NCBI GenBank assembly: GCA_902789365.1
Contig: CADANQ010000009.1
Location: 1 to 50,976 of the forward strand
Source of the DNA: an uncultured Eubacteriales bacterium
GTDB lineage: Bacteria; Bacillota; Clostridia; Christensenellales; Aristaeellaceae
Direction of reading: 5' to 3'
Length of the DNA stretch: 50,976 nt
The notes under the pieces are model-generated. The model had not been told where the DNA came from. It did no database searches and saw nothing but the letters and a program-made list of their open reading frames with translations. This document shows, one piece after another, positions 32,203-40,826 of this stretch (positions are counted from its first letter, which is position 1; each line of letters begins with the position of its first letter). The translations under genes were made by a program, and so were the position numbers.

Positions 32203-33669
32203 ATGGCAATGATGACGCACAAGCATTATGAGCAGGCCCTGGCAGCGCGGGAACAAACGGAAATAGCGTCGCGCGAATCCGGCATTCCCCGCGGGGACGA
32301 TATAACGGACGGGGAAGAGCCTCCCGAACAGGACTCCGGCCGCATGCTGCTTTTCGACAGCGACGTCGTCGACGAACGCTACGAATCCCTTGAGGAAGCC
32401 GCCGCATCCGACCTGTTTTTCTGGTTTCTGGAAATCGACGACCGGATCGACAAAAAGGTCCGGGACACCCTGGACAGGGTCAGGGATACCCGGTACTGGC
32501 CAAACGCCTTCCGGGCCGGCGGCGGATGGGCCGGGGGCAAGGCGCAGGCGTACATGGAAGCCTTCAACGACCGGGAACCCGGAAGACAGGAATATTTCCA
32601 GATCCTGCGGCAGGACGGCCGGACGCGCTATTCTGCAACCCACGCCAGTATCTTCATGCGCATGGAATTGGGGAAAAACCTTTACAGCGCGTACTTCGGG
32701 GATGAGCCGGAGCCCGAATACTGGTTCAGCGTCGATTCCCTGGAGGAGTTGAAAGAGGACCGGGAGCGCCTGACGCAGATCTTCACCGTCATGCTTCATC
32801 TGCTGCACAGGAACGCGGACCCCGAATTCATGAAGACCGTCGGCATGAACGTGCCCGAACTTGAGATGCTTCATGAAGAAATATCCCTGCTCTCGGGCAG
32901 GATCAGGGAGGCCATCGCCCAAAGCCGCTATGAGGACGCGCTGAAGGACATCGATGCGCGCGATCGTCTGCTGGACCGCGTCAAGTCGCAGGGCGAGGAC
33001 ATCGCCTGTTCCCTGATCGGCAGCCTGTACGAACGGGCCCGGGTGGCCGACCTGATGAACGATATCCCCGCCGCGCTCGATATTTACCGCCGGATTATCG
33101 CGATGAAGGACAGCGTCCGCGATTCGGAACCCGTACGGTTCGAAATGGGTATGTCCGCCTTTCGTCTTGCGGAAAACACCCCGGACAAAAAACAGCGCGC
33201 GGTCCTGAGCCGCGGCGCCCGCGAATGGCTGAAGGACGTCTATATCGAACATAACGCCATGGTGCCGTATATGATTGCCTGCGGATCGCTCGCTTTCTGC
33301 ATCGACGAGGAAGAACCGGAGGAAGCTGTGGAAATGTATAAGGAGGCCATTTCCGTATCCCGGAAGATCGACCTGAACCGGCTTTGGGGCTGCCGCGCCA
33401 TCGTCGTCCTGCAGTACGGCAACCTCGGCTGGGTTCTGTGGAACAGGCTGGGCAGCGAGGAAGCCATGATCTGGTATGTCATGGCCCTTGAAATGATGGA
33501 CGATTTTCTTAAGGACAATCACCCGGAGATTGAGGGACAGCTTCGAAGCCGCTATTCCCACATCGCTACCCTTCTGGACACCTTCTATAGGGAAACCGGC
33601 CGGGAAAAGGACCGGGAAGCGCTGGCAAGGAAAATAAAAAAGCGGGGGATCCCGTTTGAAAACAGATAA
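32203..33669 (+). CDS. TPR-like helical protein, partner of the TerD-like gene
   Basis: 488 residues from the first ATG; the real start is probably earlier. The second half has TPR-like helical pairs (EDALKDIDARDRLLD, AALDIYRRIIAMKD, EEAVEMYKEAISVSRK, WVLWNRLGSEEAMIWYV), suggesting a protein-binding scaffold. No enzyme motif is visible. The ATG at 32203 has no ribosome binding site. The same frame is open back to 32119, and the upstream residues (IIIRNDEGEQLHLQSFYSPE) look protein-like, overlapping the end of the previous gene. Possible starts there are ATA 32137 behind AGGGCGGA or CTG 32164 behind GAAGG with 7-base spacing; a frameshift from the upstream gene is a third option. A bidirectional terminator follows at 33677-33727. 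Confidence 0.68.
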   Translation: MAMMTHKHYEQALAAREQTEIASRESGIPRGDDITDGEEPPEQDSGRMLLFDSDVVDERYESLEEAAASDLFFWFLEIDDRIDKKVRDTLDRVRDTRYWPNAFRAGGGWAGGKAQAYMEAFNDREPGRQEYFQILRQDGRTRYSATHASIFMRMELGKNLYSAYFGDEPEPEYWFSVDSLEELKEDRERLTQIFTVMLHLLHRNADPEFMKTVGMNVPELEMLHEEISLLSGRIREAIAQSRYEDALKDIDARDRLLDRVKSQGEDIACSLIGSLYERARVADLMNDIPAALDIYRRIIAMKDSVRDSEPVRFEMGMSAFRLAENTPDKKQRAVLSRGAREWLKDVYIEHNAMVPYMIACGSLAFCIDEEEPEEAVEMYKEAISVSRKIDLNRLWGCRAIVVLQYGNLGWVLWNRLGSEEAMIWYVMALEMMDDFLKDNHPEIEGQLRSRYSHIATLLDTFYRETGREKDREALARKIKKRGIPFENR

Positions 33670-33676
33670 AAAACGA

Positions 33677-33727
33677 AAAAAGCCGTGGGATGAAAAATTG
33701 TATCATATCCCGGCAAGCCGGCTTTTT
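33677..33727. terminator. Bidirectional terminator with nested stems
   Basis: AAAAAGCCG (33677-33685) pairs perfectly with CGGCTTTTT (33719-33727). Inside, GGGAT (33687-33691) pairs with ATCCC (33707-33711). A-run and T-run ends let it work in both directions between converging transcripts. Confidence 0.75.
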
Positions 33728-33801
33728 GAAAAATGCCGCCCGTCACCAGATCAGCCGGTCGTACCGTGCGCGATATTGCCTTTGACCTGTCAACAAACAT
33801 A

Positions 33802-33837
33802 AAAATTCCGGGATGGAGACTGATCCGTTTCCATCCC
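33802..33837 (-). terminator. Terminator of the EamA-fusion gene
   Basis: GGGATGGA (33810-33817) pairs with TCCATCCC (33830-33837). On the minus strand the stem is followed by CGGAATTTTTATG. It lies 46 bases after the stop codon at 33884. Confidence 0.72.
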
Positions 33838-33883
33838 AGAGATGTTTTTATATTTTGGCATTCTTGTTCATTAGTCCGGCCGT

Positions 33884-35653
33884 TCATTTTCGTGCCGCCT
33901 GCTTTTCATCCCTCTCCGCTTCCTTCCTTGGCAGGAAACAGGTCAGGGCGGCGCAAATGGCGGTGATCACACACAGGATGCGGACCGGCAGGCTGTTCGT
34001 CCACAGCAGCTCTAAGTTCTCCGCGAAGAAGAGTGCCAGAAGCAGCACGGAGTCCGCGGTCAACAGCCATATAGGTTTGATTCTTTGGGGCAGGGAAAGG
34101 CGGATGGGCTTCGCCTTGGGCCCGACAGGGGTGTCCGGCAGTACCCAGAAAACGTCAAGAAGCGACTTTTTCCGCTCGCCTGAGGTGATGACGATGAACA
34201 GCGGAAGTCCCAGCGCGATGGTAAAGATAAAGTTGTTCCAGAATGCCCCGATCATCAGCGGTTCAAACCGTCTGGGGAAGAAGATCTGCAGCCCGAAGCT
34301 GAGGACCCAGGCGCAGGCAATGTTGCCGAGAAAAGCTGCCCAGATAAAGATAAGGATATTTTTCCATGAATGAGCGTCGGGCATACGCCCGGACAGGCTT
34401 CGCCACACCTTCCACGGAATGAACGCGGCAAGGAAGTTGGCCACGACCCCGATCAAGGCTGTGCGGCCATAGACATTCAGCCAGAACATGTCGGCGATAA
34501 AATTGCCAAGCGCGCAGACAAAGGCGCCCACAGGCCCGGCCAGGATGCCCGCGGTCGTGGGGATGGCGTTCTGGGGCCGGACGCTGGAAAGGCCGCCCGC
34601 AAAATCCATCACTCGGATGGAGGCGCCCAGCATCACGTAGCAGGCAAGAATGCCCATACTTGCCAAAGCAATCTTCCCTTTGGGAAGCATCTTCAGCGTC
34701 ATCGGCGAGGGCGCGCCGGGCGTAACGTCCGTCAGCCGGACAGCCCCGGCATGGTCCTCCTTTGTTTTATCCTTCCCCCGGGACAGGAAATCCGTCCCTG
34801 CCACCACGGCGCCGGCAGCGATGATCAGCGCGCCCATCAGCGATCGGAATGTGAATATCTCCGCGGAGCTCAAGGTGCTGGGGATCAGCACGGCAAGCCC
34901 CAGGGTAACGATGGGCTCGGTGGCGGCGATTACGGTCACACTGATGGCGTCGGCGTATTTTTCCGTATACATCAGCATGACATATGCATAGGCCTTGGAG
35001 AAAAAGGCGATAATCATGATATAGGACAGCGTCTCCGCCGACCAGGTAATCCTGCTGAAGGATGCGGAATCCGTAAACAGCCACAGCGCCAGTCCGACGG
35101 CCGTGGTGACCCAAAGCTGCAGCACCGTCAGCAGCAGGGGATCGGACTTGCGGGTGTAATCCGCCGCCAGCACCGTATACATGGACATCAGGATGCAGGA
35201 AAGCAGCGTCCACACAATGCCCAGCAATCCGCCGCCTTCGGCGGTGAATTTCCCCGACAGGTAAAGCCCCACGAGAATGATGGCGATGCCCGCCACGTTA
35301 TTGCTGGTGGGAAACTGCTTCCGGAAGATCAATATCAGCGGCACGATGACGATGTTCAGGGCCGCAAGGGCGCTGACGGTGGAGGCCGGAAGGATATCCA
35401 GCCCCAGCTTTTCAAAAAGAATGTTGCCGGTGATCAGCGCCCCGAGAATCACGCCCCGCAGGAGCGCGGCGCGGTCCATCAGACGGAAAAGCTTGCGAAA
35501 AGCCACCGAAAGGATCAGCGCGGCGACGCCGGAGGTCAGGGTCAGGTAAGCGTAGGCCGAAACCTCCTCCGGGATCTCCTTGATGAAAAGATAAGACGAG
35601 GACCAGCACAGCGTGATGGACAGCAGGACGATACGGAATTCTTTTTTGGTCAT
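33884..35653 (-). CDS. EamA-type transporter fused to an ECF S-component-like membrane domain
   Basis: 589 residues. Residues 1-295 form a ten-helix EamA/DMT exporter-like unit with two halves (WSSSYLFIKEIPEE at the start; FSKAYAYVMLMYTEKY and ATEPIVTLGLAVLIP in the second half). A charged linker of about 30 residues follows (SRGKDKTKEDH). From about 330 a second membrane domain carries RPQNAIPTTAGILAGPVG and ALGNFIADMFW, the style of ECF vitamin-transporter S components, and two further helices end the protein. It starts at 35653 after GGAGCGGAGG. EamA proteins move small metabolites; S components bind vitamins or their precursors and recruit a shared energising module. The fusion suggests a transporter for a small organic cofactor-like molecule, but the substrate cannot be stated. 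It has its own promoter and is not part of a visible operon. Confidence 0.75.
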   Translation of the reverse strand: MTKKEFRIVLLSITLCWSSSYLFIKEIPEEVSAYAYLTLTSGVAALILSVAFRKLFRLMDRAALLRGVILGALITGNILFEKLGLDILPASTVSALAALNIVIVPLILIFRKQFPTSNNVAGIAIILVGLYLSGKFTAEGGGLLGIVWTLLSCILMSMYTVLAADYTRKSDPLLLTVLQLWVTTAVGLALWLFTDSASFSRITWSAETLSYIMIIAFFSKAYAYVMLMYTEKYADAISVTVIAATEPIVTLGLAVLIPSTLSSAEIFTFRSLMGALIIAAGAVVAGTDFLSRGKDKTKEDHAGAVRLTDVTPGAPSPMTLKMLPKGKIALASMGILACYVMLGASIRVMDFAGGLSSVRPQNAIPTTAGILAGPVGAFVCALGNFIADMFWLNVYGRTALIGVVANFLAAFIPWKVWRSLSGRMPDAHSWKNILIFIWAAFLGNIACAWVLSFGLQIFFPRRFEPLMIGAFWNNFIFTIALGLPLFIVITSGERKKSLLDVFWVLPDTPVGPKAKPIRLSLPQRIKPIWLLTADSVLLLALFFAENLELLWTNSLPVRILCVITAICAALTCFLPRKEAERDEKQAARK

Positions 35654-35729
35654 GCGTTCCTCCGCTCCCTCCCGGGAACCGCCGGAAAAACAATGTATTC
35701 CCTGCAGGTATTAATCATTTATACATATA

Positions 35730-35758
35730 ATTTTATAGCAGGATCAGGAATGCGTCAA
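35730..35758 (-). promoter_or_regulatory. Promoter of the EamA-fusion gene
   Basis: On the minus strand: TTGACG (complement of 35753-35758), a 17-bp spacer and TAAAAT (complement of 35730-35735). Confidence 0.7.
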
Positions 35759-35794
35759 GGGGAACAGAACCGCCGCGCAGGGGTCCCTCTCCCC

Positions 35795-37030
35795 TTATTC
35801 GCCAATCGCCAGATGCAGGTTGTCGCCTGTATCCTCGTTCATCACAAGGCCCATATACGCTATGAAGGAAGTGTTCCACTGCGCTTTCCAGAGGGCATAC
35901 GCCGGGTCCTCCGTCCAGGAAGGATCGTCCTTGCTGTAGGTCCCGGAAAAATAAGCCAGGTTGAACCTTGCGGCGTATTCCGCCATCATCTCAATCTCAT
36001 CCCGGGTCCCGGATATGTCGGCTTTGGCCTTGTCCGCGGTGATCCCTGCAAACCATTCCCTGCTCCTGTCCGAAAGCCCCTCCGGCAGAAACCGCCCGTC
36101 CAGCGCCTTCGCGTCATATACAAGCGTCCCGTCCTCCTGAAGAGTCACCAGGGCGTACCGGTGAGGCCACATGCAGAAAGCCCCAAGCGCCGCGTCCGAA
36201 AGCTCCCCGTCCCGCGCGATGTGCTGGATATGAAGGTGCCCGGACAGGTTCATTTTCACACCGTAGGTCCTGCAAAGAGACGCCATTTTTTCGTTGCCGG
36301 ACATCACAAAGCTGTCCCTGTACAGTTCTGTATGGACCAGCAGGCTGTGATGCGTGGCGGTCACAACCCGAGCGCCTTCCTCCCGGGCGTTCTTTAAAAC
36401 GCCCTCAAGCCATGCGGCGTGCCCTGACGAAAAAAGCCCGGGGGTCACGGCCGTGTCCTGATAAATCGCGACGTCCGTCATGGCCACCCACAGTTCGTCG
36501 CTGACTTTGGCCACATAGGAAAATCCGGCTTCGCCCGTTTCCAGGCAATCGGCGTACACCGCCGCAAAAGCCTCCGGTGACGTCCCCTCCGCCCTGTAAA
36601 TCATTCCGTTTCCGTATCCCACGGGGGAGGCGACGTTGATATCATGATTGCCCGGAATCACCCACACCGGAATACCCGCCTCCTCGATGGACGCGAACCA
36701 TCCCGCCAGGGCCAGGTGACTGAGTTTTTCGCCGTTGAAGGTCAGGTCCCCGGTAACGATCAGCGCGTCGGGATGTTCATAGAGGACCGTCTGATAAAGC
36801 GCGTTCATCAGTTCCTCCCCGTACTGCGCCGCCTTGCCGTCCCCGCGGCGCAGCGCCTGAAGGAAAACATCGCTTCCCCGGTACAGGGACGGCTCCAGGT
36901 AATGCAAGTCCGATACAACCATCAGCCTTGTGTCGGCCGCCGCCCATCCAGACAGCGCAAGCAGCGCGGCAAACAACAGAGCCGCGGCCCGGAGCGGCGG
37001 CTTATACCAAAATGAGCAACCTTTATTCAT
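35795..37030 (-). CDS. Secreted calcineurin-like metallophosphoesterase
   Basis: 411 residues from the ATG at 37030, behind GGGGAAG; a TTG at 37045 is less likely. The signal peptide is the hydrophobic stretch AALLFAALLALSGWAAA near residue 16-33. The phosphoesterase metal-binding motifs occur in order: SDLHYL, GDLTFNGE, PGNHDIN, THHSLL and GHLHIQH. The C-terminal ~120 residues are an extra helical part. It probably acts outside the membrane on phosphate esters, for example teichoic-acid or nucleotide phosphate, but the substrate is unknown. It follows the flavodoxin gene by 93 bases on the same strand and could be read through from it. Confidence 0.88.
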   Translation of the reverse strand: MNKGCSFWYKPPLRAAALLFAALLALSGWAAADTRLMVVSDLHYLEPSLYRGSDVFLQALRRGDGKAAQYGEELMNALYQTVLYEHPDALIVTGDLTFNGEKLSHLALAGWFASIEEAGIPVWVIPGNHDINVASPVGYGNGMIYRAEGTSPEAFAAVYADCLETGEAGFSYVAKVSDELWVAMTDVAIYQDTAVTPGLFSSGHAAWLEGVLKNAREEGARVVTATHHSLLVHTELYRDSFVMSGNEKMASLCRTYGVKMNLSGHLHIQHIARDGELSDAALGAFCMWPHRYALVTLQEDGTLVYDAKALDGRFLPEGLSDRSREWFAGITADKAKADISGTRDEIEMMAEYAARFNLAYFSGTYSKDDPSWTEDPAYALWKAQWNTSFIAYMGLVMNEDTGDNLHLAIGE

Positions 37031-37123
37031 TCTGTGCTTCCCCAATTATACAGGCAGTCCAAAGCGGGCCGCCGGAGTCCCTTCGCATCAGATCAAAAGA
37101 GTTATCCGGACGCCTTTCTCTCT

Positions 37124-37534
37124 TCAGCCGACAACGGACTTCGCGAAAGCCGCCGCGGCCGCCAGATCCTCCGCGTCCGGCTTGCCCTTATGGATTCCTT
37201 TGAATTCCCCCTTGCAGTGGAATTCCCGCGGTTCCATCGCGATTCCGGCTTTGTCCGCCTCGGCCTTCACCTTTTTCCAGGTGGAGTTCATCATGGCCGC
37301 CGAGCCGAAATTGACGATTTTGCCTATCTTGCTTTTGTCAAGAGAACGGATGAAGGCGCGGACCTCAGGATCGATGGTGAAGGCGTAATACGAATTGCCG
37401 AGGAAGAGGATGTCCGCTTTTTCCGCGACAGGCTCGCTGATGGGAAGGGCTTCCGCCCCCACCGCCTGAGCCACGGCCTCCGCAAGACGCTTTGTGTTGC
37501 CTGTTTTTGTGTAATACCTGACTGCGATCTTCAT
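37124..37534 (-). CDS. Flavodoxin
   Basis: 136 residues, a short-chain flavodoxin. The FMN phosphate loop is TKTGNTKR at the N-terminus. The isoalloxazine-contact loop is GNSYYAFTID around 45-55. The last helix ends KSVVG. It carries low-potential electrons in place of ferredoxin. GGAGA precedes the ATG at 37534. It lies 23 bases after the metallo-beta-lactamase/rubredoxin gene on the same strand, consistent with an electron-transfer or oxygen-defence gene cluster together with the flavin reductase upstream. Confidence 0.88.
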   Translation of the reverse strand: MKIAVRYYTKTGNTKRLAEAVAQAVGAEALPISEPVAEKADILFLGNSYYAFTIDPEVRAFIRSLDKSKIGKIVNFGSAAMMNSTWKKVKAEADKAGIAMEPREFHCKGEFKGIHKGKPDAEDLAAAAAFAKSVVG

Positions 37535-37557
37535 ATCATGATTCTCCTTTCAGTGTT

Positions 37558-38274
37558 TCACGCTTTGTTGAACTTGTCCTTCGGCTGCCTGCAGCGGGGG
37601 CATTTCCAGTCTTCCGGAAGATCCTCAAAAGCCGTGCCGTCATGCTCGGCGGGGTCATAGACGTACCCGCACACGGAACAGACGTACCTGCCGCTGGCTT
37701 CCTTCACCGCGATCTCCCCCACCGGCACAGACTCAGGGGGATTGCCCAGATCGACGACGGCCTTTGCTTCCAGGTTCTCGCAGCCCAGCGGCGTATGGGT
37801 GGAAAGATAAACGGTGGGATGGCTACCGATGAATTCCCTCACCGCGTCCAGCGTTTTCCTTGCCGCGGCCATATTCTCATACACAACGGACAGCCGGTTG
37901 GCGTACAGCGCTTCATCGGTATAAGTCACATCGCCGTGAATCATATAATACAGCCCGCCATCCTCCGCGATGACGATGCTGTTGCCCGTCGTATGGCCTT
38001 TCGCCTCGATGAAATACACGCCGTCCGCAATCTTCTGGCATTTTTCGAAATACGCATAAGGACCGTCCGTAAAATCGACGGGCGTCACATTGGGGTAATT
38101 GAGCTCGGCCGCCCCGCATTCCTCGCGGGAGGCATAGATCACCGCGTTCGGGAACGCGCGCAGTTCGCCGGTGTGGTCCGCGTGCTTGTGGGTAATCAGG
38201 ATCCTGCTTACCTGCTCCGGACGATAGCCGGCCTCCGCCAGCGCGTCGACATAATTCCCGATCCTGCTGCCCAT
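37558..38274 (-). CDS. Metallo-beta-lactamase-fold protein with C-terminal rubredoxin, shortened at the N-terminus
   Basis: 238 residues. The metallo-beta-lactamase signature H-K-H-A-D-H is already at residues 30-35, whereas the fold normally has 50 or more residues before it. A further His (GHTTGNS), the Asp of HGDVTYTD and the HTPLG loop are present. The last 45 residues are a complete rubredoxin ([16 protein letters not shown] and [13 protein letters not shown], two CxxC pairs). The ATG at 38274 has no good ribosome binding site, and in-frame sequence upstream runs only 6 codons before TAA. So the first strands of the fold appear lost, perhaps by a deletion that fused it to the end of sfsA. 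Intact relatives could be lactonase-like or nitric-oxide/oxygen-reductase-like. Whether this copy works is doubtful. Confidence 0.72.
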   Translation of the reverse strand: MGSRIGNYVDALAEAGYRPEQVSRILITHKHADHTGELRAFPNAVIYASREECGAAELNYPNVTPVDFTDGPYAYFEKCQKIADGVYFIEAKGHTTGNSIVIAEDGGLYYMIHGDVTYTDEALYANRLSVVYENMAAARKTLDAVREFIGSHPTVYLSTHTPLGCENLEAKAVVDLGNPPESVPVGEIAVKEASGRYVCSVCGYVYDPAEHDGTAFEDLPEDWKCPRCRQPKDKFNKA

Positions 38275-38300
38275 ATAGATGACGGTTTTTTATCCGTTTG

Positions 38301-38966
38301 TCACTTTGCGTCCCCGGCGATGACCGTCAGGCTGTCGGGTTCCGCATGGCACGGCAGAAAAAGTATCCCGACCCCCGCCTCCCGGGCTTCCCTGAACGCC
38401 TTGGCAAATTCCGGATCCGTTTCCTCTCTCGGGCGCACCTCCGAGATCCCGTCCATCTGGATGACGAAGGCCAGCGCCGTGCTCCAGCCCTCCGCCCGCG
38501 CGCGGATCAGCTCGCGAATATGCTTTACGCCCCGCTCGGTCGGCGCGTCGGGGAAATAACCGACGCCGCCGATTTCCAGGGTGCAGCCCTTGACCTCCAT
38601 CAGCCGGCGGTCGCTGCCCCTCCTTAAAAAGAAGTCGATCCGGGAACCGCCGTATCGGTATTCGGGCACGATTTCGTCATAGCCCCGTGTCTCCAGCCAT
38701 TCCCGCGCGGCGGCGTTCGGCGCCTGGCTGTCGATGTTGACCAGAAGGCCGCTTCTTTTGCGGACGGCGACAAGATCATACGCCGTTTTCCTTCCGGGCG
38801 TTCCCGGGACCGTCAGATACACCTCCGCCCCCGGCAGCAGCAGTTCCCGGCACCTGCCCGTGTTTTTCACATGAACGGTCTCTGTCCTGCCGTTCAGCTC
38901 CACACGGGCGACGAACCGGTTCAGCCGCTCGATAAACGCGCCCCGTACGATATTCCGATACCGCAT
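38301..38966 (-). CDS. sfsA: SfsA family DNA/RNA nuclease-like protein
   Basis: 221 residues, normal length for SfsA (sugar fermentation stimulation protein A). Signatures: FIERLNRFVARVEL at the N-terminus with the OB-fold-like start, HVKNTGRCREL, and the nuclease-like active site FFLRR with LMEVKGCTLE; later FPDAPTERGVKH and LPCHAEPD. The fold resembles restriction-endonuclease-type nucleases with the acid and lysine of EVK. The start at 38966 has GGAGG ahead. It lies 43 bases after the flavin reductase gene and 26 bases before the shortened beta-lactamase-fold gene, all leftward. The cellular role is still unclear in the family. Confidence 0.95.
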   Translation of the reverse strand: MRYRNIVRGAFIERLNRFVARVELNGRTETVHVKNTGRCRELLLPGAEVYLTVPGTPGRKTAYDLVAVRKRSGLLVNIDSQAPNAAAREWLETRGYDEIVPEYRYGGSRIDFFLRRGSDRRLMEVKGCTLEIGGVGYFPDAPTERGVKHIRELIRARAEGWSTALAFVIQMDGISEVRPREETDPEFAKAFREAREAGVGILFLPCHAEPDSLTVIAGDAK

Positions 38967-39009
38967 CCCGGCCTCCGAAAGCGGAAGCGTCGCGCCTTGC
39001 GCGATACGC

Positions 39010-39534
39010 TCATTCTCCCCTGATGATATATGCGCTTATGATCTGCCCGATATAAGCCGTATGGAAATCGTCAGGATCCGGCAGCCGGGTGTAATAGCGT
39101 TCCCTGATCTGCTCCGGCATCTCCGCGATTTCCTGGTCCTGCCGGTAGAGCACCCTGCATTCCAGCGTCAAAGGATACTCCAGGATACCGGGCGTGCGAA
39201 TCACTTCCGGAGACACGAGCGTCAGGCGGGCCGCCTTTTCCTTGTCGACGTCCCTGCCGGACTCAGAGCCGCAGATACGGAATACCTCCCTGTCAAGCCG
39301 TCCCTCCAGCGGGACGGAAACGGTGAATTCCCCCGTTTTGTCCAGCTGCTCCAGGGTGTAGCGGCTCTGCCGCACATAAACCGTAAACGTGGGCAGGCCC
39401 CAGATGACCCCCAGGTGCCCCCATCCGATCACCATGCTGTTGAATTTTTCCCCGCGGGTATTCAGCAGTATCCCTTCCGGGAGCGTTTTTGTGATCTTCC
39501 CCGCATAGTCGAACACATCGATGCTTTCCTTCAT
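39010..39534 (-). CDS. Flavin reductase-like FMN-binding protein
   Basis: 174 residues from the ATG at 39534, after GGGGAGGAAG; 24 further residues of open frame upstream are basic and unlike the family. The flavin-reductase split barrel is suggested by ILLNTRGEKFNSMVIGWG, given here as its core KFNSMVIGWG, by FTVYVRQSRYT, by GEFTVSVP and by LECRVLYRQD; the C-terminus HTAYIGQIISAYI gives the last strands. Such proteins bind FMN and pass electrons from NAD(P)H or rubredoxin-type partners. It is the first gene of a leftward group with sfsA, the rubredoxin protein and flavodoxin. Confidence 0.85.
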   Translation of the reverse strand: MKESIDVFDYAGKITKTLPEGILLNTRGEKFNSMVIGWGHLGVIWGLPTFTVYVRQSRYTLEQLDKTGEFTVSVPLEGRLDREVFRICGSESGRDVDKEKAARLTLVSPEVIRTPGILEYPLTLECRVLYRQDQEIAEMPEQIRERYYTRLPDPDDFHTAYIGQIISAYIIRGE

Positions 39535-39862
39535 TGCGCTTCCTCCCCGCGTCATTTCCGCCGGACGCCTTTTTCCGTTTTTCCGCATGTCAGGCTTTTT
39601 TCCCATTTAATTTATTCTATCATAATATTTTTTCATGAACAACAGCAAAAAACGTCATTACGTTGTCAGTTACGTCAGGGAACGCGCGGCGGAGCCGTCG
39701 GTATAAAAACGCCGCGCCGGCAGGGTGTTATGCGGCAAAAAAGAAGGACCCGGCGAAAACCCTTCGGTTCGGCGGAATCCTTCTATATTCGCGGGAACGT
39801 CAGAAGCCGGATTTAACCGGCGCCGGAAAGAATTATCCGGATTGATGAATTCTTTGCTTCGG
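39535..39862. other. Gene-free stretch between purC and the flavin reductase gene
   Basis: 328 bases with no supportable gene. It holds an AT-rich part with repeated ACGTCA/ACGT words (39651-39676) and an inverted repeat AAAGAATT / AATTCTTT (39828-39835 and 39847-39854), which could end the purC transcript weakly. I see no clear promoter for the flavin reductase gene. Confidence 0.5.
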
Positions 39863-40726
39863 TCAGGCGATGCTCTCCCCGGTCAGCATCCGGTAGGCCT
39901 GGCGGTATTTTTCGATGGTCTTTTCCACCACGTCCGGGGGCAGGGTCCAGTTGTGCCCCTCGTGGCTCTTCAGCCAGTCCCGGGCATACTGCTTGTCGAA
40001 GGAGGGCTGGGGACGCCCGGGCTCATAGCCCTCCAGAGGCCAGAAGCGGGAGGAATCCGGGGTCAGCATTTCATCGGCAAGAACGATGTTACCGTCCCCG
40101 TCCAGGCCGAATTCAAACTTGGTGTCAGCAATGATGATGCCGCGCTCCAGGGCGTAATCGGCGCATTTGCGGTAGAGGGCCAGGGTGCAGTCCCGAAGCT
40201 TTTCGGCGTATTCCCGTCCCTTGCCGGGAAAATGCTTTTCCAGGTGAGCGACGCTCTCCTCATAGGAAATGTTCTGGTCATGCTCGCCGATTTCCGCCTT
40301 TGTGGAGGGGGTGTAGATGGCCTCGGGAAGCTTCTGGCTTTCCTTCAGTCCCTCGGGCAGGGAAATGCCGCACACCTTGCCGGTCTTCAGGTAGCTGGCC
40401 CAGCCGGAGCCGGTGATATAGCCGCGGACGATGCATTCCAGCGGGAGCATCTCCAACTTGCGGCACAGCATGCTGCGGCCCGCAAAATCCCCGGTACGGA
40501 AAAACTCCGGCATGTCGTTCACATCGGCGGAGAGCATATGGTTGGGCAGAATATCCTCCGTCATATTGAACCAGAAACGGGACATGCCCGTCAGCACCCG
40601 GCCCTTGCCGGTGACGGTGTTGTTCAGGATTACATCAAAACAGCTGATCCTGTCGGTGGCCACCATAATGAGGCTGTCTCCGTTGTCGTAGATCTCCCGG
40701 ACTTTTCCTTCCTTAAAAGGCTTCAT
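39863..40726 (-). CDS. purC: Phosphoribosylaminoimidazole-succinocarboxamide synthase
   Basis: Purine synthesis: joins aspartate to CAIR with ATP to give SAICAR. 287 residues, of the longer type. Signatures: GKVREIYDNGD at the ATP site, TDRISCFDVILN, the family motifs LPLECIVRGYITGS and IIIADTKFEFGLD, and LTPDSSRFWP with the substrate-binding serine/arginine. The start at 40726 has CAAGGAG 13 bases ahead. It lies alone, without other pur genes in the window. It is preceded by a promoter (40781-40810) and a hairpin; no purine riboswitch or PurBox is evident. Confidence 0.97.
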   Translation of the reverse strand: MKPFKEGKVREIYDNGDSLIMVATDRISCFDVILNNTVTGKGRVLTGMSRFWFNMTEDILPNHMLSADVNDMPEFFRTGDFAGRSMLCRKLEMLPLECIVRGYITGSGWASYLKTGKVCGISLPEGLKESQKLPEAIYTPSTKAEIGEHDQNISYEESVAHLEKHFPGKGREYAEKLRDCTLALYRKCADYALERGIIIADTKFEFGLDGDGNIVLADEMLTPDSSRFWPLEGYEPGRPQPSFDKQYARDWLKSHEGHNWTLPPDVVEKTIEKYRQAYRMLTGESIA

Positions 40727-40752
40727 ATTTTTTGATCTCCTTGCTGCGAAGA

Positions 40753-40779
40753 ATGGGGCCGCGTTCGTCGCGGCCCCAT
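40753..40779 (-). terminator. 11-bp GC hairpin between the membrane-protein gene and purC
   Basis: ATGGGGCCGCG (40753-40763) pairs exactly with CGCGGCCCCAT (40769-40779). There is no T-run. A purC start site near 40774 would cut one arm off, so the hairpin more likely ends the upstream transcript. Confidence 0.55.
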
Positions 40780-40780
40780 G

Positions 40781-40810
40781 AGTTTATCACAGTAAAAATG
40801 GCATGGTCAA
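40781..40810 (-). promoter_or_regulatory. Promoter of purC
   Basis: On the minus strand: TTGACC (complement of 40805-40810), an 18-bp spacer and TAAACT (complement of 40781-40786). Confidence 0.6.
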
Positions 40811-40826
40811 GCACTGAAGCAAAATA

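Noticed and set aside
37045-37050. TATAAT as promoter of the metallophosphoesterase gene
   Set aside because: The -35 position is GC-rich and the implied start would remove the ribosome binding site.
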